This document shows, in pieces, positions 35,255 through 45,009 of a stretch of DNA of 64,000 nt; position 1 is the first letter of the stretch, and each line of letters opens with the position of its first letter. This stretch comes from JADJOY01 sp016713535 [NCBI: Deltaproteobacteria bacterium]. Its GTDB lineage: Bacteria > JADJOY01. Below the pieces are notes generated by a model that saw nothing but the letters and a program-made list of their open reading frames with translations, did not search any database and was not told the origin of the DNA. The DNA is taken from the NCBI GenBank assembly GCA_016713535.1, contig JADJOY010000017.1, positions 159,234-223,233 on the forward strand. The letters are read 5' to 3'. The position numbers and the translations under genes are program-made.

Positions 35255-36262
35255 ATGGCGCTCACCTGTCCCGACTGCGGACGAGCGAACAACGAGCGCC
35301 TGGAGGCGTGTCTCTACTGCGGCGCGCTCCTCCCGCGGCCCGAGCCGGCTCGCGCCGAGGCCGCGCCGCCGCCGACGGCGGCGCATGCTCCGGCAGCGCG
35401 CGCCGCGCCCGCGGCCCGCGTCGATCCGGAGCCCGCGGCGTCGGACGCCAGCCCGTGGCGCCGCCACTGGCTGCTGGTGCTCGATCGGGTGAGCGAGCCG
35501 CCTCCCGCGCCGCCCACCCCCGATACGGTGAACGCCGTCGCGGACATCCTCGGCATCGACGCCTACCTGGCGCGCAAGCACCTCACGAGCCGCTCGCCGA
35601 GCGTCGTCGCGCGGAACGAGCTGCCCGACGGGCTGCGCGAGATCGGGAAGCACCTCGCGGCGCTCGGCTTCGAGCTGACCCTGATCTCGCCCCACGAGCT
35701 CGCGAGCGTCACCGACCCATGGCACGCCCGGACGCTCGAGTTCGCGGGTGAGAAGGCGCCGCCCGAGTGGCGCGGCTCGGTCGGCTTCGGCGGTGTCGAC
35801 GACGAGGTGATGCGCGTCGCGCCTGGCGACGTGCTGCTGATCGTCCAGGGCACACTGCAGGTGCTGATCCCGGATGCCTCGGGCGCCACCCGTGGTATCG
35901 GCTCGGCGCTCGCGTGGACCTCGCCATCCAAGGAGGCGCTCGAGGAGCTGCGCAGCGACTATCCGCTCGTCGAGATCCACCGCGCCGCCGGGCCGCGCGT
36001 CCGGCTGTGCCTCGCGGACTTCGACTTCAGCGGCCTCGGCGATCGCAAGCGGCCGTCGTCGCTGCTGAACCTCAAGCTCCTGGTCCGCGAGGTCGCCGCG
36101 GCGAGTCCGGCGGCCCGCGTCGACGACGCGTTCCGGTTCCTCGCCCCCGAGTTCGACGCTGGCGCTGGCCTGCTCGGGCTGCCGTCCACGAACGAAGCGC
36201 AGTTCGATCGCTACTCGCGGACGCTCTTCCTGCACCGCCGCAAGCTCGCCGCGCGCCGCTAG
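35255..36262 (+). CDS. N-terminal zinc-ribbon protein of unknown function
   Basis: The 335 residues open with a Cys4 ribbon (CPDCGRANNERLEACLYCGALLP) and a Pro/Ala-rich linker. A folded region of about 260 residues follows: LVLDRVSEPPPAPPTPDTVNAVADILGIDAYLARKHLTSRSPSVV, PDGLREIGKHLAALGFELTLISPHEL, then FGGVDDEVMRVAPGDVLLIVQG. The middle resembles small domains by which helical proteins handle paired cysteine or ligand loops, but I cannot name it. There is no signal peptide. It lies directly behind the ribbon-TPR-DUF4388 gene, suggesting a shared regulatory or assembly function. Confidence 0.75.
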   Translation: MALTCPDCGRANNERLEACLYCGALLPRPEPARAEAAPPPTAAHAPAARAAPAARVDPEPAASDASPWRRHWLLVLDRVSEPPPAPPTPDTVNAVADILGIDAYLARKHLTSRSPSVVARNELPDGLREIGKHLAALGFELTLISPHELASVTDPWHARTLEFAGEKAPPEWRGSVGFGGVDDEVMRVAPGDVLLIVQGTLQVLIPDASGATRGIGSALAWTSPSKEALEELRSDYPLVEIHRAAGPRVRLCLADFDFSGLGDRKRPSSLLNLKLLVREVAAASPAARVDDAFRFLAPEFDAGAGLLGLPSTNEAQFDRYSRTLFLHRRKLAARR

Positions 36263-36719
36263 TGCGGGAGGTGGCTCCGCCGAAGCGAATCGCCGGCCCG
36301 ACGGGGCCCGGGCCCGGCCGCAGGGTCGGGGCTGGAAGACTCGGCCAACGGGCATCGAGCGCTCGCGCGACGAGCGCCGTCGGCCGGTCGCCGCGCGCCC
36401 CACGCACCAGGGAAGGCCCCGCGCAGAGGCGACGGGGTTCCATCCCCCGTCGCCGGGCCTACGCGGCTTCCGTGAGCGACCCGGAGGAAAGATTCAAAGG
36501 CTCAGCGCGACCGCACGAGCGAAGCGAGTGACTTGGCGGTGGGACCCGCGCGCCGTGGCGCCTTCGCGTCTCGACGGGGTTCGACTACGGTCGCGCCAGC
36601 GGCGCGCGGCGCGTTGCCGCGCCGGGTTTGGGGTGGGGCCCCGTCCGGATTCACTCCGGACGGGGCGGTGTCTTGGAAAGACCCCGAGGGAACCGAGCGG
36701 GCTGGAACAGCCCCCCCCG
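36263..36719. other. Convergent intergenic region with hairpins
   Basis: There is no gene in these 457 bases. The right end holds the inverted copy of the two-hairpin repeat (36632-36693). The remainder is GC-rich DNA with no motif I can name. Its location between convergent genes fits a bidirectional termination zone. Confidence 0.5.
36632..36693 (-). repeat. Two-hairpin repeat, copy 2 (terminator-like)
   Basis: Read on the minus strand it starts GTTCCCTCGGGGTCT and ends CGGGGCCCCAC, as copy 1 at 4697-4760 does. The second stem is CCCCGTCCGG...CCGGACGGGG (36638-36647 with 36655-36664) instead of the A/T-containing stem of copy 1. It begins 27 bases after the stop of the lamin-tail lipoprotein gene, in the same direction. 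Confidence 0.6.
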
Positions 36720-37667
36720 TCAACCGATGGAGAACGAGTCGATCAGCCGACCCTCGGCGTCGATCAGCGAAACCCGGTCACCCGTCTGGTTCCAGGCTTG
36801 CAGCCCGAGGTTCCAGTACAGATCGGTGACGGTGTTGGTGCCGCCGCCGGTGTGGACCCGCACGGACTTGCCGCTGTACAGCACGAAGCTCGGGAACGTG
36901 TACACGTAGCCGATCTCGTCGGTGAGCTTCCAGCCGCTGAGGTCGACGTGGCCGCCGTCGGCGCGGATCGTCACCCATTCGCCGTTCAGGTCGTTGATGT
37001 CGTCGCCGGGTGGATCGAACACGCTGTCGAGCGCGTCGATCGACGCCGCGCCGAAACCGATCGGATCCTCGAGGCAGTTCGGACCATTCACGCCGGCGCC
37101 GCGGGTCGTGGCGTTCGCGGACAGCGTCGTATAGAAGTCGTGCGCCGCCTGGGTGCAGGTGGTGACGCCGTCGGGAACGAGCCAGCCCTGCAGCGTGAGC
37201 GTGCCCGGCACCAGGTTCGCCACGTCGATCCGCACCACGTGCGCGCGCACCGGCGCGGCGTCGTCGGCGAAGGCCGTGGGCGTCGGCGTGGGTTCGCACG
37301 ACGAGATCCCCACCACCTGATCGAGGACCAGCGCCGCGTTCTGCGCGGTGGCGTCGAGCGCGCAGCGCGTGCCGGCCGGTGGCGCGGAGGCGTCGCCGTA
37401 CTGGATCCGCGTGCCGTCCGAGAGCACGATGGTGTCGCCCGAGATCACCTGGGTCACCGTGGAGGTGAAGGCGATCTTGGGCTGGAACGGCACCGACAGC
37501 GAGCCGTCGCTGCCGCCGCCCACCACCGTGCCTCCGCCTCCTCCGCCGCCGCCGTTCCCACCCCCACCGCCTCCGCCGGTGCCGGCCTGCTCGATGCCAC
37601 ACGCCGGTAGCGCCGCGATGGCGGCTGCGAGGATCAGTGACGGGACTGCGTGACGTGCGCGAGGCAT
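36720..37667 (-). CDS. Lipoprotein with glycine-rich linker and lamin-tail domain
   Basis: This 315-residue protein has a signal peptide with lipobox AALPAC, and a linker of about 20 glycines (residues 30-50). A nuclease-like small beta-barrel segment follows (VISGDTIVLSDGTRIQYGDASAPPAG, LVPDGVTTC; the first phrase resembles thermonuclease folds but its catalytic Arg/Glu set is not evident). A C-terminal lamin-tail domain (DINDLNGEWVTIRADGGHVDLSGWKLTD, VYTFPSFVLYSGKSVRVHTGGG, DRVSLIDAEGRLIDSF) closes it. Lamin-tail domains in bacteria often accompany exported nucleases and surface proteins. It is monocistronic, with a terminator-like repeat at its end. Confidence 0.82.
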   Translation of the reverse strand: MPRARHAVPSLILAAAIAALPACGIEQAGTGGGGGGGNGGGGGGGGTVVGGGSDGSLSVPFQPKIAFTSTVTQVISGDTIVLSDGTRIQYGDASAPPAGTRCALDATAQNAALVLDQVVGISSCEPTPTPTAFADDAAPVRAHVVRIDVANLVPGTLTLQGWLVPDGVTTCTQAAHDFYTTLSANATTRGAGVNGPNCLEDPIGFGAASIDALDSVFDPPGDDINDLNGEWVTIRADGGHVDLSGWKLTDEIGYVYTFPSFVLYSGKSVRVHTGGGTNTVTDLYWNLGLQAWNQTGDRVSLIDAEGRLIDSFSIG

Positions 37668-37853
37668 GGAGCTCTCCCTTCGGACGGACGCGGGTGGGTT
37701 GAGACGCCGTCGAGCGATCCCGGCCGCGGGAGAGGGGACGTCCGCGCGTCTCCCGGGACCGGGATCGGCGGGCGCCGGTGGGCGCGCTCGTCGAAGTGGC
37801 GGCGCAGTGTATAACAGCCGCCCGCCGCGTGCGTCCGACCCGCGCGCTCGCGG

Positions 37854-38037
37854 TTAGCCCGGGTCATTCATGAAAGTTCGTAGCGAGGCCGCCACGCGTC
37901 GAGCAGATTCGGGTGAGCGCAGGATTTTCGGCCGCAGTCGTACTGAATAGTACGTCGAGGACCGGAAATCCGAGTACGCCCGAAGATGCCGACGATCGGC
38001 GGCCGCAGTAGAACGCTTCATGAATGATCCGGGTTAG
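37854..38037. mobile_element. MITE-like element with 17-base terminal inverted repeats
   Basis: CCCGGGTCATTCATGAA at 37858-37874 and its inverse (CCCGGATCATTCATGAA read from 38033) match at 16 of 17 positions and bound a 176-base segment with no coding capacity. The segment is flanked by the 4-base direct repeat TTAG at 37854-37857 and 38034-38037, as a transposition target duplication would be. The interior contains the hairpin CGTACT-GAAT-AGTACG and further inverted pieces. Terminus style and duplication size would suit an IS1380-type transposase acting in trans; that assignment is tentative. Confidence 0.75.
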
Positions 38038-38049
38038 GCCCGCTCCGTG

Positions 38050-39571
38050 ATGCCGCGTCCCGCCCGCGCGTCCGCTCGCCTCCTCGGCGCCGCGCTGCTG
38101 ACACTCGCGTGCGCCGCGGCGAGCGGCTGCCCCGCGCGCGCGGCCCGCGCCGGCCACGGCGGCGAGCGACGCTCGGATCGCAACGTCCCCCGGCGCGCCG
38201 ATCACCCCGACCACCCCCGCCGCTGCGCGCGGCGATCGCCCCGACATCGTGCTCGTCACCATCGACGCGCTGCGCGCCGACCACGTGAGCGCGCTCGGCT
38301 ACGGCCGGCCCACCACGCCCAACCTCGCGCGCTTCGCTGCGCGCGGCGCGGTCTTCACCGCCGCCCACGCCAATGGCGGCTGGACACTGCCCGGCATCGG
38401 CTCGCTGCTCACCGGGCTCAGGCCGCCGGCACACCGCATCGACGGGCCGAGCTTCACGATCCCGGCGGCCCTGCGCGCGCTGCCGGCGATCCTGAAGGAG
38501 CACGGCTACCGGGTGCCCGGCTTCCTCGACTGGTACCAGGAGCGCGGCTTCGGCTTCGAGGCCGTCGAGTCGCCCTACCGGATGCCGTACGTCGGCGAGG
38601 CGCGCGCCAAGAGCGAGCTCGCGCTGCGCTGGCTCGACGAGCACCGGGGCGAGCCGTCCTTCGTGTGGCTTCACCAGGTGGTCGTGCATCTGCCGTACGA
38701 GCCGTCGGCGGAGAGCGTGGCACTCTTCGCCGATCCCGCGAGCGAGAGCGACCCCGCGGCGGCCGGCTTCGACGGCAGCCGCGCCATGGCGATCGACCTC
38801 GCCTCGGGCGCGCGCACCGCCACCGCGGCGGGCGCCGCGCGCGTGGCCGCTCGCTACGACGCGTGCGTGCGCGACGCCGACGCCGCGCTCGGCGTCCTCC
38901 TCGACGGCCTCGACGCGCGCGACGCGTGGTCGCACACGATCGTGATCGTCACCGCCGACCACGGCGACGAGCTCCTCGACCGCGGCCGCGCCGGCCACGC
39001 GTGGTGGACCTACCACGGCAGCCTCCACGAGGAGATCCTCCACGTGCCGCTCTTCGTGTGGGCGCCCGGCGTCGCGCCGCGCACCGTCGACACCCTCGTC
39101 GAGCAGGCCGACGTGGCGCCCACACTGCTCGAGCTCGCGGGCCTCGGCGCCCCCGAGGTCGCGGCGCCGGAGGCCTTCGAGGGCCGCTCGCTGGCGCCGC
39201 TGCTCGCCGGCCGCCCGCTGCCGCCGCGCCCCGCGTTCGCCGAGTCGACACCCGCCGGCTTCTACGTCGAGCCCGAGATCCTGGGCGACCTGCGGTTGCG
39301 CTCGGTGATCGACGGTCCCTGGAAGCTCTTGGTGTCGCAAGGCGCGCTCGGCGTGAAGAAGGAGCTCTTCCGGCTCGATCGCGATCCCGGCGAGCACCAC
39401 GACCTCGCCGCCACCGAGCCGGCGCAGGTCGAGCGCCTGACGCGGCTGCTCGGTGACTGGCTCCTCGACGCGCGGCGTCGCTCCTTCGCGCTGCGCCGCG
39501 CTACGCTGCGGCCCGGCGCCGAGGCCCCGCTCGGCGCGATCCTCGACTCGCGCCAATGGCTGGATCCGTGA
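38050..39571 (+). CDS. Alkaline-phosphatase-superfamily ('sulfatase') lipoprotein, frameshift in leader
   Basis: From ATG 38050 a lipoprotein signal peptide is read (LLGAALLTLACAAASGC). Then, between about 38131 and 38160, the frame changes, and PGAPITPTTPAAARGDRPDIVLVTIDALRADHVSALG continues as the enzyme to 39571 (the uninterrupted frame begins at GTG 38249). Family motifs: LVTIDALRADH metal site, GGWTLPGIGSLLTG at the nucleophile position, VTADHGDEL, DVAPTLLELAG. The nucleophile position is Thr, not the Cys/Ser that is converted to formylglycine in true sulfatases, so phosphoester or phosphoglycerol chemistry is possible. It leads a coupled operon running to 44960. Confidence 0.82.
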
Positions 39572-41830
39572 CCGCGGCCCGACGCCTGCGCGCCGCGCGC
39601 CTCGCCGGGGCGGCGGTGGCACTGCTCGGCGCGCTCGCGGGCCGCGCCGCGGCCGAGGACGCCAACAGCTCGGGCGTGCTCGGTCTGGTCCACCGCCTCG
39701 CGCTGCGCGGCGACACCGCGGCGCTCGAGCGCATGCTGTCGGGCAGCACCACCGGCGGCGTCGTCGATCCGACGCTGCGCGCGCGCATCCTCGCCGAGCT
39801 CGGCCGCTACGACGACGCGGTCGCCGAGTACCGCCGCGCCCTCGAGGCCTCTCCGCGCGACGCCGACGCGCTCTTCGGCTGGGCCGACGTCGAGCTGCGC
39901 CGCGGCCACCCCGAGGTGGCGCGCGAGTGCATGGGCGAGGTGTGGCGGGGCACCGCCGCGCCGCCGCTCAAGGCCGAGGCGGTGCGGCGCCAGCTCGCGC
40001 TGGTCGCCGCGGACGCGAGCTTCGACACCGTCGACTGGGGCGCCGCGATCGGCTCGATCGACGACCCCGACCTCGCGTGGCGCCTGCTCGACGCGCTGGT
40101 CGAAGCGGCCGATCGCGAGGGCGAGCTCTTCCAGGTCGAGCAGGCGACCAGCCGCGCCCTCGGCGGCGCGCAGCTCTCCCTCGGGCCGGCGCTGGTGCTG
40201 ACCGAGATCGCGCTGCGCGTCGGCGACCTCGACCGCGCCGCGGCGAACGTGGCCGAGCTCGAGCGCGGCGCCTCGGCCAGGACCGGCTCGGTGCGCGCAC
40301 TGGCCGGCGAGGTCGCCCTCGAGCGCGGCCAGGCCGCGGAGGCGGTGCGCGCCTTCGGCGAGGCGCGCACCCTCATGCCGGGGTGGACACGCATGCTCGA
40401 GAAGCGCGCCAACGCCGCGCGCGTCGCCGGCGACGCCCGGACCGCCGAGGCGGACCTGCGCGCGCTCGCCGCGGAGGCCATCGCCCTCGACGTCCGCGAT
40501 CGCGCGCGCGCCACCCTCGTCGAGGTGCTGCTCGAGCGGCAGCGCTTCGCCGACGCGGCGCGGGTGTACGTGGAGGCGGTCGCCGGCCGCGGCCCCGAGC
40601 GGCGTGGCGCCTCGCTCGACGCGTTCGTCGCGCGGGTCGCCGATCCCGCGCGCGCCCGGCCCGCGGTGAGCGGCGCGAGCGTGGCGAGCGCGGCGATGGG
40701 CGAGCTGCATCGGCTCGCGGCGGAGCTCGCGGCGCGCGCCGGCGACGAGGCCAACACCCTGCGCGAGCTCGAGCTCGCGATCGACGTCGGCGCCGGCGGA
40801 TCCCGAGATCCTCGAGCGCCTCGCCCTCGCCGAGCGCCAGGCCGGCCGCCTCGATCGCGCCATCGTTCACTACCGCGCGTGGTCCGAGCACGAGCCGCGC
40901 CGCGCCGCGCCGCTCACCGGCTGGGTGGCGGCGCTACGCCAGTCGGGCCAGCTCGAGCAGGCGCTCGAGACCGGCCGCACTCCGAGTCGCGCGCGCCCCG
41001 CCGACCCGGACGCGTGGGCGCTCACCGGCACCGTGCTCGGTCTCGCCGGCTTCACCCGCGAGGCGTGCGAGGCACTCGGCCAGGCGCACCAGTTGGCACC
41101 CGATCGCGCCTCGTTCACGTTCGACCTCGCGGTGTGCCTCGAGGACCTCGCGGGCGGGGCTCGCCCGATCGCGATGCTCGAGCGGCTCCTCGCCGCCGGC
41201 TCGGGCGGTGCGCCGTGGCAGCGCGTGAAGGTCCTCGAGCGGCTGCGCGGCGCCTACACCGCGCGCGACCGCCGCGCGGCGTGGAGCGCGCGCGTCGCGG
41301 CGCTCGCCGCCGAGCCGTCGACGGTCGATCGCGCCGGGCTGCTGCTCGACGCCGCGTCGCTGCTCGCGCGCTCGAACGACCTCGGCGAGGCGAGCGGCTT
41401 CTACGACAAGGTCGTGGGCGGCTTCCCCGGTGACCCGCGCTGGGCCGACGCCGCGCTGGCGCTCGCCGACGTCGAGGCCGAGCGCGGCCGCGCGCCGCGG
41501 GCGCAGGAGCTGTGGCGCGCCGTGGCGGCCCGCCCCGATCTGCCAGCCGAGCGCGGCGTCACCGCGTCGCTCGCCCTCGGCGAGTCGCTGCGCAGGACCA
41601 GCGCCGCGCAGGCGCTCGAGGAGTGGCAGCGCTGCGCGACCCGCCACGCCGCGGCGGCGCCGGGTGCGCGCTGCAGGCTGGTCCGCGCCAAGGCGCTCGC
41701 CGAGGCGGGGCGCGCCGCCGACGCGTCGAGCGAGCTCGTCGCGCTGCTCGCCAACCCGGCGCGTGACGTCGAGACCACGCGCGCCGCGCTCAGCCTGCTC
41801 GCGAGCACGGCGAAGAAGGGGCGCCCGTGA
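39568..41830 (+). CDS. Periplasmic TPR-repeat protein, one frameshift
   Basis: About 750 residues with a signal peptide (LAGAAVALLGALAGRAAAED) and many tetratricopeptide helices from end to end (YDDAVAEYRRALEASPRDADALFGWADVELRRG; GRLDRAIVHYRAWSEHEP; ACEALGQAHQLAPDRASFTFDLAVCLEDL). Near 40799 the frame shifts: after AIDVGAGG the sense continues as DPEILERLALAERQAGRLD in another frame. The GTG at 39568 gives the GTGA overlap seen throughout this genome; ATG 39556 is the alternative. The protein probably scaffolds a complex with the two phosphatase-fold proteins of the operon. Confidence 0.8.
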
Positions 41831-42894
41831 TCCGATCGAGCGCGCGCTCGGCGCGGAGCGCGCTCGGCGCGGTCACGCAGCCGCGCCGGCTCACCGGGCG
41901 CGCGGCACTCGCCCTGGCACTGGTCTCTGTGGTGACGGCGCCGCTCGCCGCCGCGAGCCGCGTGTCCGCGGCCGGCCCCGCCCCCTCCGCGGCGACCGCC
42001 GCCGACGCCGCGCCACCCAAGCTCGGCGACGTCCGCCAGGTCACCGGTGCCCTCGGCTTCCGCTCGCCCACCTTCTCGCTCAAGGGCGACGAGCTCGCGT
42101 TCGTGCGCGCCACGTTCCCCGGCGGTCTCTACCGCATGGGCGTACGCGATCCGGTGCCGGTGCTCGCGATCCCGGGCATCACCGCCGCCGACCCGTGGCG
42201 CTTCGGCGCCGAAGGCATGGCGCTGGAAGCGGCGCCCGAGGTGTGGGGCGACCGCTGGTGGCTCTCGTCCGACGCCTCGGGCCACACCGCCATGCGCTCC
42301 GGCGAGGACCTGCCGGTGTGGCGCGGCGCGCGCATCCGCGACCACCAGCTCGAGGTCTTCACCCGCGGCGAGTTCACGCGCTGGGACCTGCCGCGCGACC
42401 ACTGGCGCGAGCCGGCGGTGTCCGACGACGCACGCTGGATCGCCGTCACCGGCGAGGAGGCGGGGCTGGTGCTGATCGACACCTGGAGCAAGGCGCTTCG
42501 CTACCTCGGGCCCGCGGGGCGCGGCAGCTTCTCGCCGGGGGCGCGCTGGCTGATCTTCGATCGGGTCCCCGACGGCCCGTCCTCGCCGGGCGGCGCCACC
42601 GAGGCCGCCGACCTGGTCGCCTACGAGCTCGCGGCCGATCGAGCCACGGCGCTCACCTCCACGGCCGACCGCGCGGCGAGCGCCGCCCCGAGGTCCTCGC
42701 CGGACGGCAAGCACCTCGCGTTCGACGCCGGTGGCGCCATCTACCTCGCGAGCTTCGAGGCGCCGCGCCGCGCCAGCGATCCGCGCCCCGGCGACGTGCC
42801 GGTGCCGGCGGTGCCGTCCGTGCCGACGCCTCAGTCGAGGACGCGCCCGGCGCTGCCCAAGATCCCCACGCCGCCGCGCCCCGCCACCCCATGA
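41827..42894 (+). CDS. Exported TolB/PD40-like beta-propeller protein
   Basis: This 355-residue protein has a signal peptide (ALALALVSVVTAPLAAASR) and repeated propeller-blade phrases: FRSPTFSLKGDELAFVRA, AVSDDARWIAVTGEEAG, GRGSFSPGARWLIFDRV, SSPDGKHLAFDAGGAIYLASF. These are PD40-type blades as in TolB. The C-terminal 35 residues are Pro-rich. The start is GTG 41827 in a GTGA overlap with the TPR gene; the end overlaps the next gene by ATGA. It is probably a periplasmic binding partner of the second phosphatase-fold protein. Confidence 0.78.
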   Translation: MIRSSARSARSALGAVTQPRRLTGRAALALALVSVVTAPLAAASRVSAAGPAPSAATAADAAPPKLGDVRQVTGALGFRSPTFSLKGDELAFVRATFPGGLYRMGVRDPVPVLAIPGITAADPWRFGAEGMALEAAPEVWGDRWWLSSDASGHTAMRSGEDLPVWRGARIRDHQLEVFTRGEFTRWDLPRDHWREPAVSDDARWIAVTGEEAGLVLIDTWSKALRYLGPAGRGSFSPGARWLIFDRVPDGPSSPGGATEAADLVAYELAADRATALTSTADRAASAAPRSSPDGKHLAFDAGGAIYLASFEAPRRASDPRPGDVPVPAVPSVPTPQSRTRPALPKIPTPPRPATP

Positions 42895-44960
42895 GCGCGG
42901 ACGTTCGGTTCCCCGTGGGCCGGGCCGCGGTGCGGCTCGGTGCGTTCGCGATCGCGTGGCTCGGCACCCTCGAGGCGCTCGCGGGCGTCACCCTCGAGGT
43001 CAAGCTCAAGGGGATGTACCTGGGGCCGGGCGCCGAGTGGTCGGCGGTGCTCACGCGGCTCGTGGACGTGACGGTGATCTGGAAGAGCGCCGCGCTGCAC
43101 GCGCTCGCGGGCGGGCTCGCCGCGGGGATCCTGGGAGCGCTCGTCGATCTGGTCGATCGGGCGCGGGGAGGCCGCGCGCCGGCGCCCGGTGCGCGCGCCG
43201 TCGGCGTGCTCGCCGCGGCGCTCGCGGTGCTGGTGGTCGAATACGGGCTGATCCGCCGCGGCTGGGCCGGCGCGCTCTGGCCCCTCGACGGCATCGGCGC
43301 GCTGGACGTGGCGGCGCTCGTGCCGCTCGCGGCGGGAGCGTGGGCCGTGGCGCAGGTCGCGCGGCGGGCCGCCCTCGCGGTCGCCGGGTCGCGGCTGGGG
43401 GCGCGCGCGCTGCCGCTCGCGGAGCGCGCGGGCTGGGCCACGCTGGCGGTGCTCGCAGTCGCCTCGTTCGTGGTGACCGCGATGGGCAAGCCCGCCGCGA
43501 CCGGAGGCGGCGACGCGCGCGGGGCGCGCACCGCCACCCGTCCCCCCGACGTGGTGCTCCTCGTCCTCGACACCGCCCGCGCCGATCGCTTCTCCACCTT
43601 CGGCGCCGCGCGGCCGACGAGCCCCGCGCTCACCGCGCTCGCGGCGCGCGGCACGCTCTACGCCCAGGCGATGAGCACCGCGCCGTGGACACTGCCGTCT
43701 CACGGCACGCTCTTCACCGGCGAGCTGCCCCATCGCCACGGCGCCGACTGGGGGTGGATGCAGCTACGCCCCGAGATGCGCACCCTCGCGGAGAGCTTCC
43801 GCGACGCGGGCTACCGCACCGCCGCGTTCACGAACAACCCGTGGATCGGTCCGGTCGCGGGGCTCGATCGCGGCTTCGACGAGCTCCACCCGATGTGGCG
43901 GCGCCACGGCGGCACGTGGGACCGGCTGCTGCTGGTGCGCGCCGCGCGGCGCGCCACCGGTGACGATCCCGACGAGGGCGCCGCCGAGACGATCGCCGCC
44001 GTCGACCGCTGGCTCGCCAGCGCGAACGACGTCGGCGGCGGCGGCGGGGACGCCGCCACGCGCCCGGCGTTCCTGTTCGTGAACCTGATGGAGCTCCACG
44101 ATCCCAACTGGCCGGAGCGCGGCGCCGCGCGCTGGCTGCCTCCTGGCACCACCCGCGCGCGGCTGCGCGGCCTCAACCAGAACCCGTACCGGTGGTTCGC
44201 GCGGCGCGTGACCATGAACGACGCCGACTTCGCGCTCCTCGCCGACCTCTACGACGCGCAGGTGAGCTACCTCGACGAGCGCGTCGCCGAGCTGGTGCGG
44301 GTGCTCGACGAGCGGCGCGGGCTCGGCAACGTGGTGCTCGCGATCGTCGGCGACCACGGCGAGAACCTCGGCGACCACGGGCTCCTGAGCCACGTGTTCT
44401 CGCTCCACCAGAGCCTCGTCCACGTGCCCTTGCTGGTGGTGGCGCCGGGCCGCGTCGCGGCCGGCGAGACCGTGACGGAGCCGGTGAGCCTGGTCGACGT
44501 GGCGCCCACCCTCGAGGGGCTGGCGGCTGTCGCCGCCGCGGGCGCGCCCGGGCGTCGCGGGCGCAGCCTGATCGCCGAGCCCCCCGCGGCGCGCGCCGAG
44601 CGCATCCTCATCGCCGAGCACCCGCCGCCCGGTCCGATCCTCGACATCCTCCGCAGCAACGACGCGAGCCTCGACCTTTCTCCCTTCGATCGCTCGTGGC
44701 TCGCGGCGCGCGAGGGGAACTGGAAGCTGATCGTGAGCGGCGACGGCGCGCCGCGGCTCTTCGATCTCGGCGCCGATCCGGGCGAGACGCGGGACGTGGC
44801 CAGCGACCATCCCGAGGTGGTGGCGCGGCTCGGCGACGCTCTCGCCGAGGCGCGTGGGCGCATTCCCGTGAGTCGTGGCGGCGCCGCGGCGGGGGCGCCC
44901 GCGGGTCAGGCGCTCGACCCGGAGACGGTCGCACGGCTCCATGCGCTGGGTTACATGTGA
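42891..44960 (+). CDS. Membrane-anchored alkaline-phosphatase-superfamily ('sulfatase') protein
   Basis: This 689-residue protein has about five N-terminal membrane helices (residues 10-200) and a C-terminal catalytic domain facing the periplasm: VVLLVLDTARADRFSTFG, MSTAPWTLPSHGTLFTGELP, VLAIVGDHGENLGDHGLLSHVFSLHQSLVHVPLLV, DVAPTLEGLA, GNWKLIVSG. Five helices plus this fold is the plan of LtaS-type phosphoglycerol transferases and phosphoethanolamine transferases. The nucleophile position is Thr (W-T-L-P-S), as in those enzymes and unlike formylglycine sulfatases. I therefore prefer an envelope polar-group transferase or hydrolase over a sulfatase. It is the last gene of a four-gene coupled operon. 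Confidence 0.85.
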   Translation: MSADVRFPVGRAAVRLGAFAIAWLGTLEALAGVTLEVKLKGMYLGPGAEWSAVLTRLVDVTVIWKSAALHALAGGLAAGILGALVDLVDRARGGRAPAPGARAVGVLAAALAVLVVEYGLIRRGWAGALWPLDGIGALDVAALVPLAAGAWAVAQVARRAALAVAGSRLGARALPLAERAGWATLAVLAVASFVVTAMGKPAATGGGDARGARTATRPPDVVLLVLDTARADRFSTFGAARPTSPALTALAARGTLYAQAMSTAPWTLPSHGTLFTGELPHRHGADWGWMQLRPEMRTLAESFRDAGYRTAAFTNNPWIGPVAGLDRGFDELHPMWRRHGGTWDRLLLVRAARRATGDDPDEGAAETIAAVDRWLASANDVGGGGGDAATRPAFLFVNLMELHDPNWPERGAARWLPPGTTRARLRGLNQNPYRWFARRVTMNDADFALLADLYDAQVSYLDERVAELVRVLDERRGLGNVVLAIVGDHGENLGDHGLLSHVFSLHQSLVHVPLLVVAPGRVAAGETVTEPVSLVDVAPTLEGLAAVAAAGAPGRRGRSLIAEPPAARAERILIAEHPPPGPILDILRSNDASLDLSPFDRSWLAAREGNWKLIVSGDGAPRLFDLGADPGETRDVASDHPEVVARLGDALAEARGRIPVSRGGAAAGAPAGQALDPETVARLHALGYM

Positions 44961-45009
44961 TAGAGAGTCACGAATCGGAGCGCCCGAAACCCGGGTCCGA
45001 GCCTGCCCG

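Noticed and set aside
33530-36403. 957-codon antisense frame opposite the two zinc-ribbon genes
   Set aside because: It mirrors the codon pattern of the real plus-strand genes, which carry clear Cys4, TPR and DUF4388 features.
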